Assembly: GCA_002493305.1 (NCBI GenBank)
Contig: DKYJ01000004.1
Span: forward strand, 1 to 9,084
Length of the DNA stretch: 9,084 nucleotides
Origin: Clostridiales bacterium UBA7103
GTDB lineage: Bacteria > Bacillota > Clostridia > Oscillospirales > Oscillospiraceae
Direction of reading: 5' to 3'
The notes beneath the pieces are model-generated. The model was not told where the DNA came from. It worked only from the letters and a program-made list of their open reading frames with translations, and ran no database searches. Both the position numbers and the translations under genes were made by a program. The stretch's first letter is position 1, and every line of letters starts with the position of its first letter. Below, piece after piece: positions 1 through 6,517 of the stretch.

Positions 1-54
1 TTTTCGGGCGAAGCAGCGTTTTGAACGCTTTCAAAACACTCGGCGGAAGAAGCG
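1..54. other. Left-edge stretch without an identified gene
   Basis: No gene is recognised here. Plus-strand frame 1 is open from the edge to a TGA at 22-24, so the last few codons of a convergent gene could lie here, but seven residues cannot be assigned. Two mutually exclusive small hairpins are visible: AGCGTT/AACGCT at 15-20 and 24-29, and GTTTTGA/TCAAAAC at 18-24 and 31-37. They could belong to the terminator cluster that follows at 55-122. Confidence 0.3.
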
Positions 55-85
55 GTCAAAAAAGTCCCACCGGGACTTTTTTGAC
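55..85. terminator. Perfect hairpin, likely bidirectional terminator
   Basis: A perfect 14-bp inverted repeat (55-68 with 72-85) has a 3-base loop. Each arm holds a run of six A or T, so on both strands the GC-rich top of the stem (GTCCC/GGGAC) is followed by six T. This is the form of a bidirectional intrinsic terminator. On the minus strand it backs up the hairpin at 92-122 behind nupQ. On the plus strand it could stop transcription entering from the left. Confidence 0.75.
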
Positions 86-91
86 AAGCTG

Positions 92-122
92 AACCGCCCC
101 CGGAAGGATTCCGAGGGCGGTT
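92..122 (-). terminator. Hairpin after nupQ
   Basis: Two 14-base arms (92-105 and 109-122) pair around a 3-base loop. The one exception in the stem is a G-U wobble in the minus-strand RNA. It starts 12 bases past the nupQ stop codon. No T-run follows directly on the minus strand, so it may act with the hairpin at 55-85, or protect the 3' end of the mRNA. Confidence 0.6.
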
Positions 123-134
123 GAAGTATATAAC

Positions 135-1079
135 TCAGCGGGACTTGATATAGGGCTTGCCGTTTGCGGAGGGAACACGGGACTTGCCCACAAACAGCAC
201 CAGCACGATGACCGTGACAACATAGGGTATCATGGATATCAGGTGCATATTCACGCCGGAGGAACCGCCAAGCACGACCTTCAGGCCGGAGCAGAAGCCA
301 AACAGCAGACAGCCCAGCAGCGCGCCCTGTGGGCGGAACTTGCCAAAGATGACCGCAGCGATGGCGATAAAGCCCTGACCCACGATAGAGATGGGACGGA
401 ACTGACTTGAGGTGGCCATGGTGACACAGGCGCCGCCGAGACCGGACAGGAAGCCCGAGATGCATACACACCAGAAGCGCATGGCAATGACATTGATGCC
501 CAGCGTCTCGCAGGCCTGGGGGTGCTCGCCGCAGGCGCGCAGCCGCAGACCAAAGCGGGTCTTGTAGAACACAAACCAGACAACGATAACCAGAATGAAT
601 ACCAGATAGGTTGAGGCGTAGGTTGCGAAAACATTGTCCATAAAGCGCCCGAACACTGTGCTGGTATCAAACAGACCCTTAAAAAGAGTGGGGATCTTCT
701 GGTCGGGGGTGAGGGGGATAGTATCCGTTGAGTTAAAGAGCACGCGGGCGATCATGATGACAACACCGGGGCCGAGCATGTTGATAGCTGTTCCGGCTAT
801 GGTCTGATCCGCGCCAAGATGCACGGTCGCAAAGCCGTGGATAGCACCAAAGAGCATGCCCGCGAGGCCGCCGCAGATAAAGCCAATGAAAGGATTGCCG
901 GTAAAGTAGGCAACCACTGTGCCGGTGAAGGCTCCGGCAGTCATCATACCCTCGATACCGATGTTGACAACACCGGAGACTTCGGAGAAGCAGGAACCCA
1001 ATGCTGCGTAGAGAAGAGGCGGAGTGTAGACAAGGGTGGCATAAAGGATTATGCCGAATTCATTGATAAAAGCATTCAT
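135..1079 (-). CDS. nupQ: Nucleoside ABC transporter permease (NupQ/YufQ-like)
   Basis: This is a 314-residue integral membrane permease of the BPD_transp_2 family, the second channel subunit of a BMP-type nucleoside importer. Hydrophobic segments lie near residues 8-30, 45-60, 64-85, 97-115, 157-172, 202-222, 233-247, 252-270 and 280-298. The family-like motif VNIGIEGMM is at 38-46, and GLRLRACGEHP at 177-187 is in the position of the loop that contacts the ATPase. Its length is close to Bacillus NupQ. The ATG overlaps the nupP stop codon as ATGA (1076-1079), with AGGAGG a few bases upstream, so the two permeases are probably translationally coupled. It is the last gene of the cluster and is followed by two hairpins. 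Family assignment is firm; the nucleoside substrate is inferred from the lipoprotein and the salvage genes nearby. Confidence 0.9.
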   Translation of the reverse strand: MNAFINEFGIILYATLVYTPPLLYAALGSCFSEVSGVVNIGIEGMMTAGAFTGTVVAYFTGNPFIGFICGGLAGMLFGAIHGFATVHLGADQTIAGTAINMLGPGVVIMIARVLFNSTDTIPLTPDQKIPTLFKGLFDTSTVFGRFMDNVFATYASTYLVFILVIVVWFVFYKTRFGLRLRACGEHPQACETLGINVIAMRFWCVCISGFLSGLGGACVTMATSSQFRPISIVGQGFIAIAAVIFGKFRPQGALLGCLLFGFCSGLKVVLGGSSGVNMHLISMIPYVVTVIVLVLFVGKSRVPSANGKPYIKSR

Positions 1080-2209
1080 TTCCCTTCGCCCTCCTTCTCG
1101 CCGCTTGCTTCAGCCGAAGCTTTTTCAGGTATTTTCTTGTCCTTCTTTTTGAAGATGTGTATTCGCTCAAATATAACCGAGATAGCGATGAACAAAACCA
1201 CTGTGCCAACGATGACATTGACCAGCTGAGTGGGGGCGCCGACGAGGTTCAGCTTGCTGCCGCCGAAAATCAGCGCGCCGTAAAACAGACCGGCTATGAA
1301 CACGCCAAAGGGGTTGGAGCAGCCCATCAGCGCAACAACTATACCCGCAAAGCCAAAGCCCTCCTGACTGGAGAAAATGCTTATACGGCTGCCCATGCCC
1401 ATGAGCTGGAGGGCACCGGCAAGCCCAGCCAGAGCGCCGGAGATGGCAAGAGCGGTCAAAATGGAGCGGTTGACATCAATGCCGCCGTATTCAGCGGCGA
1501 ATTTATTGAAGCCTACGGCCTTGAGCCGGTAACCAAGGGTCGTCTTGTCAATAACGAACCAGACAACGACCGTCAGCACTATGGCCACCAGAATACCCCA
1601 GTTAGCGGTGGGACAGAGGCCAAACTGCGCTATGAAATCTTTGGAGAGCAGAGTGCTGGCATTGGCTGAGATGTTCCTTGTGGCTTCGGCCGAACCCTCA
1701 TTATGGATAGCAGGGATACCGGCGATGAAGTTGGAGAGGTAGAAGGCTATCCAGTTGAACATTATCATGGAAAGCACTTCGTTGATGCCCTTGCGGATCT
1801 TCAGCAGCGCCACTATAACGCCCCAGAGGGCGCCGACAAGCGCGGCGGCGATGAAGCACAGGGGAATGAGCACCAGCTTCGGCAGATTGCCCAGCAGGAT
1901 GCCCACCACGGCGGCGGCCATGGAGCCCATGACAAACTGACCCTCGGCGCCGATGTTGAAAACGCCGGTTTTGAAGGAGAAGGCCACAGACAGACCCGTC
2001 ATAATATATGGAATAGAGTAGACCACAACATAGGAGAAGCCCTTCATACCCGTGACGCTGGAGAGCAGGCGGCCGTAAGCATCGCCCACGGACAGACCCA
2101 TGATCACGAGAAAAACCGCGCCGACAACAAAGCCGAGCAGGATGGACAAAAGTATATAAGGTATGCGGCTGTCGGTAATACTGGCCCAAATGCTTTTCTT
2201 GTTATCCAT
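1076..2209 (-). CDS. nupP: Nucleoside ABC transporter permease (NupP/YufP-like)
   Basis: This 377-residue membrane permease of the BPD_transp_2 family pairs with NupQ to form the channel. Hydrophobic segments lie near residues 17-38, 60-78, 92-108, 112-136, 145-165, 204-220, 250-270, 287-312 and 330-348. FNIGAEGQF at 84-92 matches the VNIGIEGMM motif of NupQ, and GYRLKAVGFN at 226-235 is the probable ATPase-contact loop. The C-terminus from about 353 is a charged tail rich in Lys, Glu and Ala, presumably cytoplasmic; it makes the protein somewhat longer than NupQ. The ATG lies 8 bases inside the 3' end of nupO, with AGGAGG upstream in nupO, so coupling is likely. An alternative substrate such as a sugar cannot be excluded from the permease alone. 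Confidence 0.9.
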   Translation of the reverse strand: MDNKKSIWASITDSRIPYILLSILLGFVVGAVFLVIMGLSVGDAYGRLLSSVTGMKGFSYVVVYSIPYIMTGLSVAFSFKTGVFNIGAEGQFVMGSMAAAVVGILLGNLPKLVLIPLCFIAAALVGALWGVIVALLKIRKGINEVLSMIMFNWIAFYLSNFIAGIPAIHNEGSAEATRNISANASTLLSKDFIAQFGLCPTANWGILVAIVLTVVVWFVIDKTTLGYRLKAVGFNKFAAEYGGIDVNRSILTALAISGALAGLAGALQLMGMGSRISIFSSQEGFGFAGIVVALMGCSNPFGVFIAGLFYGALIFGGSKLNLVGAPTQLVNVIVGTVVLFIAISVIFERIHIFKKKDKKIPEKASAEASGEKEGEGK

Positions 2210-3743
2210 TCTTATTGCCTCCTGCCATCATCAGGCCCAGCTCGTTCTCATTGGCCTCCGCGCCGGGTATGGAACTGACGATCTTGCCGTCGAAAATAAC
2301 ATCAATTATATCAGACAAGCTCATGATCTCGTCCAGCTCAAAGGACACGAGCAGCACGGCCTTACCCTTGTTGCGCTGCTCCACAATGTACTTGTGGACA
2401 TATTCGATAGCGCCCACGTCCAGACCGCGGGTGGGGTTGACGGCGATGAGCAGGTCTTTGTCATTCTGCACCTCGCGGGCGATGATGACCTTCTGCTGGT
2501 TGCCGCCGGAGAGCGTACCCGCCGGGCGTTTCTCGCTCTTCTGCGGGCGGATATCAAAGTCCTCAATGGACTTTGTAGCGTGAGAGAAAATAACGTCACG
2601 CTTAAAGACAGATTTGTGGGAGAAGGGCTCCTGCTCGTAGTTTTGCAGGATGAGGTTATCCTCAATGGCAAACTCCGACACAAGGCCGTGCTTCTGGCGG
2701 TCGGCAGGGATACTTGATACGCCGTGGTCAAAGCCGAAGCGGGGCGGCTTGTTGAAAACATCCACGCCGTTGACGAGCACCTGACCGGAGGTGCCGCGCC
2801 GCAGGCCGGTGATGACCTCCACGAGCTCGGTCTGGCCGTTGCCGTCAATGCCGGCGATGCCGACGATCTCGCCCCGGCGCACCTGAAGATCCAGACCCTT
2901 GACTATCTCAATGCCGCGGTAGTCGTTGCAGTGCAGGTCTTTTACATCAAGCAGAACCTCACCCGGCTCTATGGGGGGCTTGTCCACATTAAAGGTGACA
3001 TTGCGGCCCACCATCATGCTGGCAAGCTGGTTTTCGTCCACCTTGTCCACATCAACAGTGTCGATGTACTTGCCCTGACGGATAATAGTGCAGAAGTCGG
3101 CAGACTCCTTTATCTCCTTGAGCTTATGGGTGATAAGAATGATGCTCTTGCCGTCTCTGGTAAGGTTGTGCATGATCTCGATAAGCTCAAGTATCTCCTG
3201 AGGGGTCAAGGAGGACGTGGGCTCATCGAGGATCAGAATGTCGGCGCCGCGATAAAGCGCCTTGAGTATCTCCACGCGCTGCTGCATGCTGACGGAAATG
3301 TCCTCTATCTTGGCATCCGGGTCAATGGCAAGGCCATAGCGCTCAGACAGCTCCGCCACATTAGCGCGGGCTGTTGCCATATCCAATACAAGGCCCTTTC
3401 TGGGCTCGGTGCCGAGGACGATGTTCTCCGTCACGGTAAAAGGCTGCACCAGCATGAAGTGCTGGTGGACCATACCGATACCGGCGTCGATAGCGTCGCG
3501 GGGAGAATTCATCTCTATGGGCTTTCCGTTGACGATTATTTGCCCGGAGGTGGGCTTGAGCAGACCGTAGAGCTGGTTCATCAGCGTGGACTTACCCGCG
3601 CCGTTTTCACCCAGTATCGCGTGGATCTCACCCTTGTGGACGGTGAGATTGATGCCGTCATTGGCGGTGAAATCTCCGAATTTCTTGACGATGTCCCGCA
3701 TTTCAATGACGGGGGTGTTCATGTCCACAAATTCTTTTGACAA
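2202..3743 (-). CDS. nupO: Nucleoside ABC transporter double ATPase (NupO/YufO-like)
   Basis: This 513-residue protein has two fused nucleotide-binding domains and energises the importer. Domain 1 (about 14-250) has Walker A GENGAGKST (45-53), signature VSMQQR in place of the usual LSGGQ-like form (151-156), Walker B ILILDEP (169-175) with E174, and the switch His H206. Domain 2 (about 264-505) has Walker A GIDGNGQTE with Gln at 304 instead of Lys, intact signature LSGGNQQ (411-417), NPTRGLD in place of DEP (436-442), and Ser-Phe where the switch His is expected. Degeneracy of the second site is usual for this family, so ATP hydrolysis probably relies on the site completed by domain 1's Walker motifs and domain 2's signature. 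I chose the TTG start because AGGGGG lies 8 bases before it. The ATG at 3722 (residue 8) has no good ribosome binding site. It is the first of three overlapping genes. Confidence 0.92.
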   Translation of the reverse strand: MSKEFVDMNTPVIEMRDIVKKFGDFTANDGINLTVHKGEIHAILGENGAGKSTLMNQLYGLLKPTSGQIIVNGKPIEMNSPRDAIDAGIGMVHQHFMLVQPFTVTENIVLGTEPRKGLVLDMATARANVAELSERYGLAIDPDAKIEDISVSMQQRVEILKALYRGADILILDEPTSSLTPQEILELIEIMHNLTRDGKSIILITHKLKEIKESADFCTIIRQGKYIDTVDVDKVDENQLASMMVGRNVTFNVDKPPIEPGEVLLDVKDLHCNDYRGIEIVKGLDLQVRRGEIVGIAGIDGNGQTELVEVITGLRRGTSGQVLVNGVDVFNKPPRFGFDHGVSSIPADRQKHGLVSEFAIEDNLILQNYEQEPFSHKSVFKRDVIFSHATKSIEDFDIRPQKSEKRPAGTLSGGNQQKVIIAREVQNDKDLLIAVNPTRGLDVGAIEYVHKYIVEQRNKGKAVLLVSFELDEIMSLSDIIDVIFDGKIVSSIPGAEANENELGLMMAGGNKNG

Positions 3744-3751
3744 ATTATCTG

Positions 3752-3757
3752 CCCCCT
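3752..3757 (-). promoter_or_regulatory. Ribosome binding site deciding the nupO TTG start
   Basis: AGGGGG on the minus strand lies 8 bases upstream of TTG at 3743. The next in-frame ATG (3722) has only weak purine-rich sequence before it. This favours the TTG start, which would lower translation of the ATPase relative to an ATG. Confidence 0.6.
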
Positions 3758-3772
3758 AATAAATATTCAGCA

Positions 3773-3807
3773 TGAGCAGACAGGCGACTATATCGCCCGT
3801 CTGCTCA
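3773..3807 (-). terminator. Intercistronic stem-loop, weak terminator or attenuator
   Basis: Fifteen-base arms (3773-3787 and 3793-3807) pair with a single wobble or mismatch around a 5-base loop. The stem begins 6 bases past the stop of the isomerase-like gene. On the minus strand it is followed by TGCTGAATATTTATTAG rather than a T-run. Only 29 bases separate it from the nupO start, and I see no good promoter there. Partial read-through into nupO is therefore the simplest reading, with the stem reducing or buffering expression of the transporter genes. TATAGT across the loop resembles a -10 box but lacks a -35 partner. Confidence 0.6.
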
Positions 3808-3813
3808 GAATGA

Positions 3814-5004
3814 TTATGCCTCAATAAGCTTGAAGAACGCCTCGACCTCGGCAGCGTGCCTGCCGCGGCAGAGAATATGGTGGTTGTTGATGGGCTTGGT
3901 GAGGAAGTAGCTGAAATCATCCAGCTTCAGGGTAACCTGAGTGCGGCAGAGCTGATCGCTGAAGGGGAAGGCAGAGTAAGTACCCTCCTGTGCATGATAG
4001 CGGGAGAGGTCGCCCTCGCACTTGAAGATGGTGCAGTCGCCCTCGCCGAAGGTGCCCTGAACAGCAACGCCTATGCCGGACTCGAAATGGGTGTTCAGGC
4101 AGAAGCTATCGAGCATTTCGGTGGGAATGGTGCAGTGAGCGAAGATGGCGGTGCCGTCATTGGTGTTGAAGCGGTTGGCGTTGCACATGAACATAGGCTC
4201 ATCGGTGATAGCGCCGAGAATGACCATGCTCAGCAGGCCGGGGACATCACCCTCGCAGCCAGCGGGAATACCAAGAGAGTTGAGGATGGACAGAGCCACG
4301 CAGCCGGTGGTCTTGACGGTGTCGAGCAGGTCAAAGCAGCGCAGAGTTACGCCGCAAAGGTCATATTTCTTGACCAGACGCTCCATAGCGCCGTAGATCC
4401 ACAGCGCCTTATCAAGCTCAGCCTTATCCCAGCCCTTGCTCTCAAAGAGCTTGGTATGCTCATTGGCAGGGTACTCCTTCTTTTCGTACTCGCTCAGAAG
4501 CTCCTCGATAGTAACGTGCACAAAGCCGAGGCCGAGCTTTTCCATCATGACGCTCTCGCTGTAATTGGAGGCAATGAGCCAGTCGGAGGACTCGCCTATG
4601 CAGCCGATCTTCTTGCCCTTAAGGCGGGAGAGCGCACGATGGGCATGAATGAGCGCACGCAGCTTTTCCGCAAGCTGCTGGATATCACCGTGGAGGATCT
4701 CACCGCTGCCGCCGTGCTTGTTGAGGAAGCTGAGGATCTCCATGGAGGCGGCCAGAGAATTGGTCTCACCGCTGGTGAGGATATAGCAGTGACGATTCTT
4801 GATCTGCTCAAAAATCTCAAGGAAGTAGCCCTCGCTGCCGCCGGAGGCCACATACAGCAGGGCAAAATCCTCACTGAGGTAACGATCCAGAGAAACCTTC
4901 TCCAGCTTCTCGCCCAGCGCGTTGGATACAGATGCGATGTACTTGTCCATCTGCTCGTCAGAGGTCTGGGACAGGGGACTTCTGATCTGGTAATAAACTG
5001 CCAT
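3814..5004 (-). CDS. Fucose isomerase-like protein (COG2407-type)
   Basis: The product is a 396-residue soluble protein with no signal peptide. The C-terminal half looks like the L-fucose/L-arabinose isomerase-related fold: GVTLRCFDLL (218-227), CEGDVPGLLSMVILGAITDEP (from 250), NTNDGTAIFAHCTIP (from 280), ESGIGVAVQGTFGEGDCTI (from 308) and a final NHH (374-376). By analogy with FucI, whose metal is held by Glu, Asp and a late His, candidate ligands here are E251, D283 and H375 or H376. It is shorter than E. coli FucI (about 590 residues) and fits the compact relatives. The ATG has AAGGAG 10 bases upstream. The gene sits between the lipoprotein gene and the transporter ATPase, so it may process a sugar arriving by, or released from, the imported substrate. 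The substrate cannot be read from sequence, and a non-isomerase role is possible. Family call from remembered motifs, moderately sure. Confidence 0.62.
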   Translation of the reverse strand: MAVYYQIRSPLSQTSDEQMDKYIASVSNALGEKLEKVSLDRYLSEDFALLYVASGGSEGYFLEIFEQIKNRHCYILTSGETNSLAASMEILSFLNKHGGSGEILHGDIQQLAEKLRALIHAHRALSRLKGKKIGCIGESSDWLIASNYSESVMMEKLGLGFVHVTIEELLSEYEKKEYPANEHTKLFESKGWDKAELDKALWIYGAMERLVKKYDLCGVTLRCFDLLDTVKTTGCVALSILNSLGIPAGCEGDVPGLLSMVILGAITDEPMFMCNANRFNTNDGTAIFAHCTIPTEMLDSFCLNTHFESGIGVAVQGTFGEGDCTIFKCEGDLSRYHAQEGTYSAFPFSDQLCRTQVTLKLDDFSYFLTKPINNHHILCRGRHAAEVEAFFKLIEA

Positions 5005-5022
5005 TTGATTAGTTCTCCTTCG

Positions 5023-5036
5023 TCTTATCGTTTACT
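5023..5036 (-). promoter_or_regulatory. Weak cre-like site upstream of isomerase-like gene
   Basis: AGTAAACGATAAGA on the minus strand matches 9 of the 11 fixed positions of the CcpA operator consensus TGWAANCGNTNWCA. It lies about 40 bases downstream of the proposed -10 box and 18 bases before the start codon, where a bound regulator could block elongation. Two mismatches, including one at each outer end, keep this tentative. Confidence 0.3.
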
Positions 5037-5074
5037 CGCAATACATATTTGCACTGCGCTCAAAAATTCAATCT

Positions 5075-5083
5075 ATTTTAACA
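5075..5083 (-). promoter_or_regulatory. Candidate extended -10 promoter for isomerase-like gene
   Basis: On the minus strand TGTTAAAAT combines the extended -10 TGn with TAAAAT, 5 of 6 matches to TATAAT. The best -35 at 17 bases (TGGCGC) matches only 3 of 6, which is acceptable for an extended -10 promoter. It lies downstream of the two terminators of the lipoprotein gene, so the isomerase-like gene needs a promoter in this interval. It would give a leader of about 65 bases. Confidence 0.5.
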
Positions 5084-5159
5084 CATAATCCTTATTTGCG
5101 CCATATTTTTTGCGGATTTTCTGAGGAAAAATGCAAAAAATTACACTGCCAGAAATTGG

Positions 5160-5186
5160 AAAAAACGCCTGGTTTCCGGGCGTTTT
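5160..5186 (-). terminator. Second tandem terminator after the lipoprotein gene
   Basis: AAAACGCC (5162-5169) pairs with GGCGTTTT (5179-5186). Two more G-C pairs lie inside one mismatch, leaving a 3-base loop. On the minus strand the 3' arm ends in a run of T. It follows the hairpin at 5198-5226 by 11 bases, so transcription from the lipoprotein gene meets two stops. Confidence 0.75.
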
Positions 5187-5191
5187 GAAAG

Positions 5192-5226
5192 AAAAAATCA
5201 GGTGCTGCCATATAGACAGCACCTGA
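5192..5226 (-). terminator. Intrinsic terminator after the lipoprotein gene
   Basis: A perfect 10-bp stem (5198-5207 with 5217-5226) with a 9-base loop is followed on the minus strand by six T (5192-5197), then CTTTC. It starts 22 bases past the stop of the lipoprotein gene. It is a classic strong terminator and suggests that gene is its own transcription unit. Confidence 0.88.
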
Positions 5227-5248
5227 AGTGGATATGCTGATCAAATTA

Positions 5249-6304
5249 TCACTCGGCGAGAGTGAAAGCAGGGCACTCGTCCACAGTGGTGGGGACGGTC
5301 TTGGTGCCGGCAATGATGTCAGCCTTGGCCTGCTCGACCTTCTCGATGACATCAGCGGGGATGTGATCGCGGGTGGGAGCGAGGTCAACACCGCCGTTGG
5401 ACAGATCATACATGTGGATACCAGCGGTGAAAGCACCATCAGCAACGGCCTTTGCGATATCCTGGCAGGCAACATCGACGCGCTTCATAGCGGAAGTGAG
5501 AACATGCTCGGGATCGAGGACAGACTGGTCGGAGTCAACACCGATGGCCCAGATGCCTTCCTCACCGCAGGCGGAGATAACACCGTTACCGGTGCCGCCG
5601 GCAGCATGGTAGATAACATCGGCGCCCTTGGTGATCATGTCCTTGGCAGCGGTAGAACCGCCGGCGATGTCACCAAAGTTGTTGGCGTTGTACTGGAGAA
5701 CGGTAGCTTCGGGGCAAGCGTCCAGAACACCGGAAACATAGCCTATACCGAAGAGGTTCATGCTGTCAGAGACCATGCCCTGAACAAAGCCGACGGTCTT
5801 GCTCTCGGTGACGTAACCAGCAACCAGACCGACAAGGTAGGAAGCCTGCTCCTGAGCGAACATCAGGCAGGCGACGTTGGGAAGATCGATGGAAGCATCA
5901 TCAACGATGGCGAAGAGCTGGTCGGGGTTGGCCTCGGCAGCCTCCTGGGTGGCACCGGCGAGCATGTAGCCCACGCAGATGATCAGGTCATAACCCTCGT
6001 CAATGAAAGTGTTGATGTTGGTCTGATAGTCAGCATCAGTCTTGCTCTCCAGGTAGTTGACCTCGAAAGCCTCAGCATCGAGCTGCTGCAGGCCTTCCCA
6101 GGCGCCCTGGTTGAAGGATTTGTCGTTCACGCCGCCGACGTCGGTGACCATACCGACACGGATCTTGGCGGGAGCCTCAGCGGGGGCTTCGCTTTCAGCA
6201 GGAGCGTCAGCCGGAGCCTGAGACTCGGCGGGAGCCTTCTGTCCGCAGGCGCAGAGGGCGAATACCATGCAAAGAGCCAGAACAAGTGCAAGAATCTTTT
6301 TCAT
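5249..6304 (-). CDS. bmpA: BMP-family nucleoside-binding lipoprotein (NupN/BmpA-like)
   Basis: This 351-residue lipoprotein is the substrate-capture subunit of the nup importer, anchored outside the membrane. Residues 1-20 form a lipoprotein signal: MKK, a hydrophobic stretch, and lipobox LCAC with C20 as the lipidated residue. Residues 22-47 are an Ala/Pro/Glu linker of near-repeats (APAES, APADAPAES, APAEAPA). The Bmp/PnrA domain follows, with GMVTDVGGVNDKSFNQGAW (51-69), AGGTGNGV (235-242), GVDSDQ (255-260) and SAMKRVD (271-277). D257 and K274 are in the expected place of the ribose- and base-binding Asp and Lys of this family. The frame is open further upstream, but ATG at 6304 is chosen because GGAGG lies 7 bases before it and it begins the signal peptide. 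It has its own promoter and double terminator, consistent with a higher dose than the permeases. Purine versus general nucleoside preference is unknown. Confidence 0.92.
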   Translation of the reverse strand: MKKILALVLALCMVFALCACGQKAPAESQAPADAPAESEAPAEAPAKIRVGMVTDVGGVNDKSFNQGAWEGLQQLDAEAFEVNYLESKTDADYQTNINTFIDEGYDLIICVGYMLAGATQEAAEANPDQLFAIVDDASIDLPNVACLMFAQEQASYLVGLVAGYVTESKTVGFVQGMVSDSMNLFGIGYVSGVLDACPEATVLQYNANNFGDIAGGSTAAKDMITKGADVIYHAAGGTGNGVISACGEEGIWAIGVDSDQSVLDPEHVLTSAMKRVDVACQDIAKAVADGAFTAGIHMYDLSNGGVDLAPTRDHIPADVIEKVEQAKADIIAGTKTVPTTVDECPAFTLAE

Positions 6305-6331
6305 GTTTTTTCCTCCATTAAATTTTTCATT

Positions 6332-6352
6332 ACGGTATACTGTGTACACCGT
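6332..6352. promoter_or_regulatory. Operator-like palindrome at the lipoprotein gene start site
   Basis: Nine-base arms ACGGTATAC and GTACACCGT flank TGT, with one mismatched position. The site starts 5 bases after the -10 box of the lipoprotein promoter, so it covers the predicted transcription start and early leader, the usual place for a repressor. The right half contains GTGTACAC, which fits the GTNTANAC form reported for HutC-type GntR regulators. No regulator gene is in the window, so the protein is unknown. Confidence 0.55.
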
Positions 6353-6356
6353 GGGA

Positions 6357-6386
6357 ATTATAACATGTCCATTGTGACGAAATCAA
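6357..6386 (-). promoter_or_regulatory. Vegetative promoter of the lipoprotein gene
   Basis: On the minus strand the -35 is TTGATT (6381-6386) and the -10 is a perfect TATAAT (6357-6362) with an 18-base spacer. TGT precedes the -10, so it is also an extended -10. The start site would fall near 6350, giving a leader of about 45 bases. Confidence 0.8.
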
Positions 6387-6390
6387 GAAC

Positions 6391-6404
6391 AATGTCGAAA
6401 CATT
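6391..6404. repeat. Small inverted repeat upstream of the lipoprotein promoter
   Basis: AATGT and ACATT flank CGAA, 4 bases upstream of the -35 box. The central CGAA and AT-rich arms faintly recall a Bacillus PurR box, but only 9 of 13 positions fit. It could be an activator or repressor site; short repeats like this also occur by chance. Confidence 0.25.
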
Positions 6405-6484
6405 TTTTACGAAAGTAGGGCTTTTTGGGCCTTTATTTATGTATATAGCCTACAACAGACGGCGCAGATATGAAAACCGACAGT

Positions 6485-6514
6485 AAAACAGGCGCCGTTT
6501 TGGGCGCCTGTTTT
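6485..6514 (-). terminator. Intrinsic terminator after deoD
   Basis: A perfect 12-bp stem (6485-6496 with 6503-6514) has a 6-base loop and a GGCGCC core. It ends in TTTT on the minus strand and lies 3 bases past the deoD stop. The arms also carry AAAA/TTTT, so it could act in both directions. Confidence 0.85.
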
Positions 6515-6517
6515 AAA

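Noticed and set aside
2..124. A plus-strand frame open from the left edge to TGA at 122-124
   Set aside because: Most of it is made of the two terminator hairpins, and the translation is basic, low-complexity sequence with no motif.
2724..3740. A 338-codon plus-strand frame opposite nupO
   Set aside because: It lies opposite clear Walker and signature motifs and shows no family motif of its own.
3856..5088. A 410-codon open frame on the plus strand, longer than the isomerase-like gene it opposes
   Set aside because: The minus-strand frame carries fucose isomerase-type motifs and a good ribosome binding site. The plus frame has no recognised domain and looks like a mirror of biased codon use.
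5115..5129. A CodY-box-like sequence upstream of the isomerase-like gene
   Set aside because: Ten of 15 positions match, which is common by chance in AT-rich DNA, and I cannot show that this organism has CodY.
5228..6418. A 396-codon plus-strand frame opposite the lipoprotein gene
   Set aside because: The minus frame has a full lipoprotein signal and Bmp/PnrA motifs. The plus frame is low-complexity Gly/Val/Asp-rich sequence, as expected of an antisense shadow.
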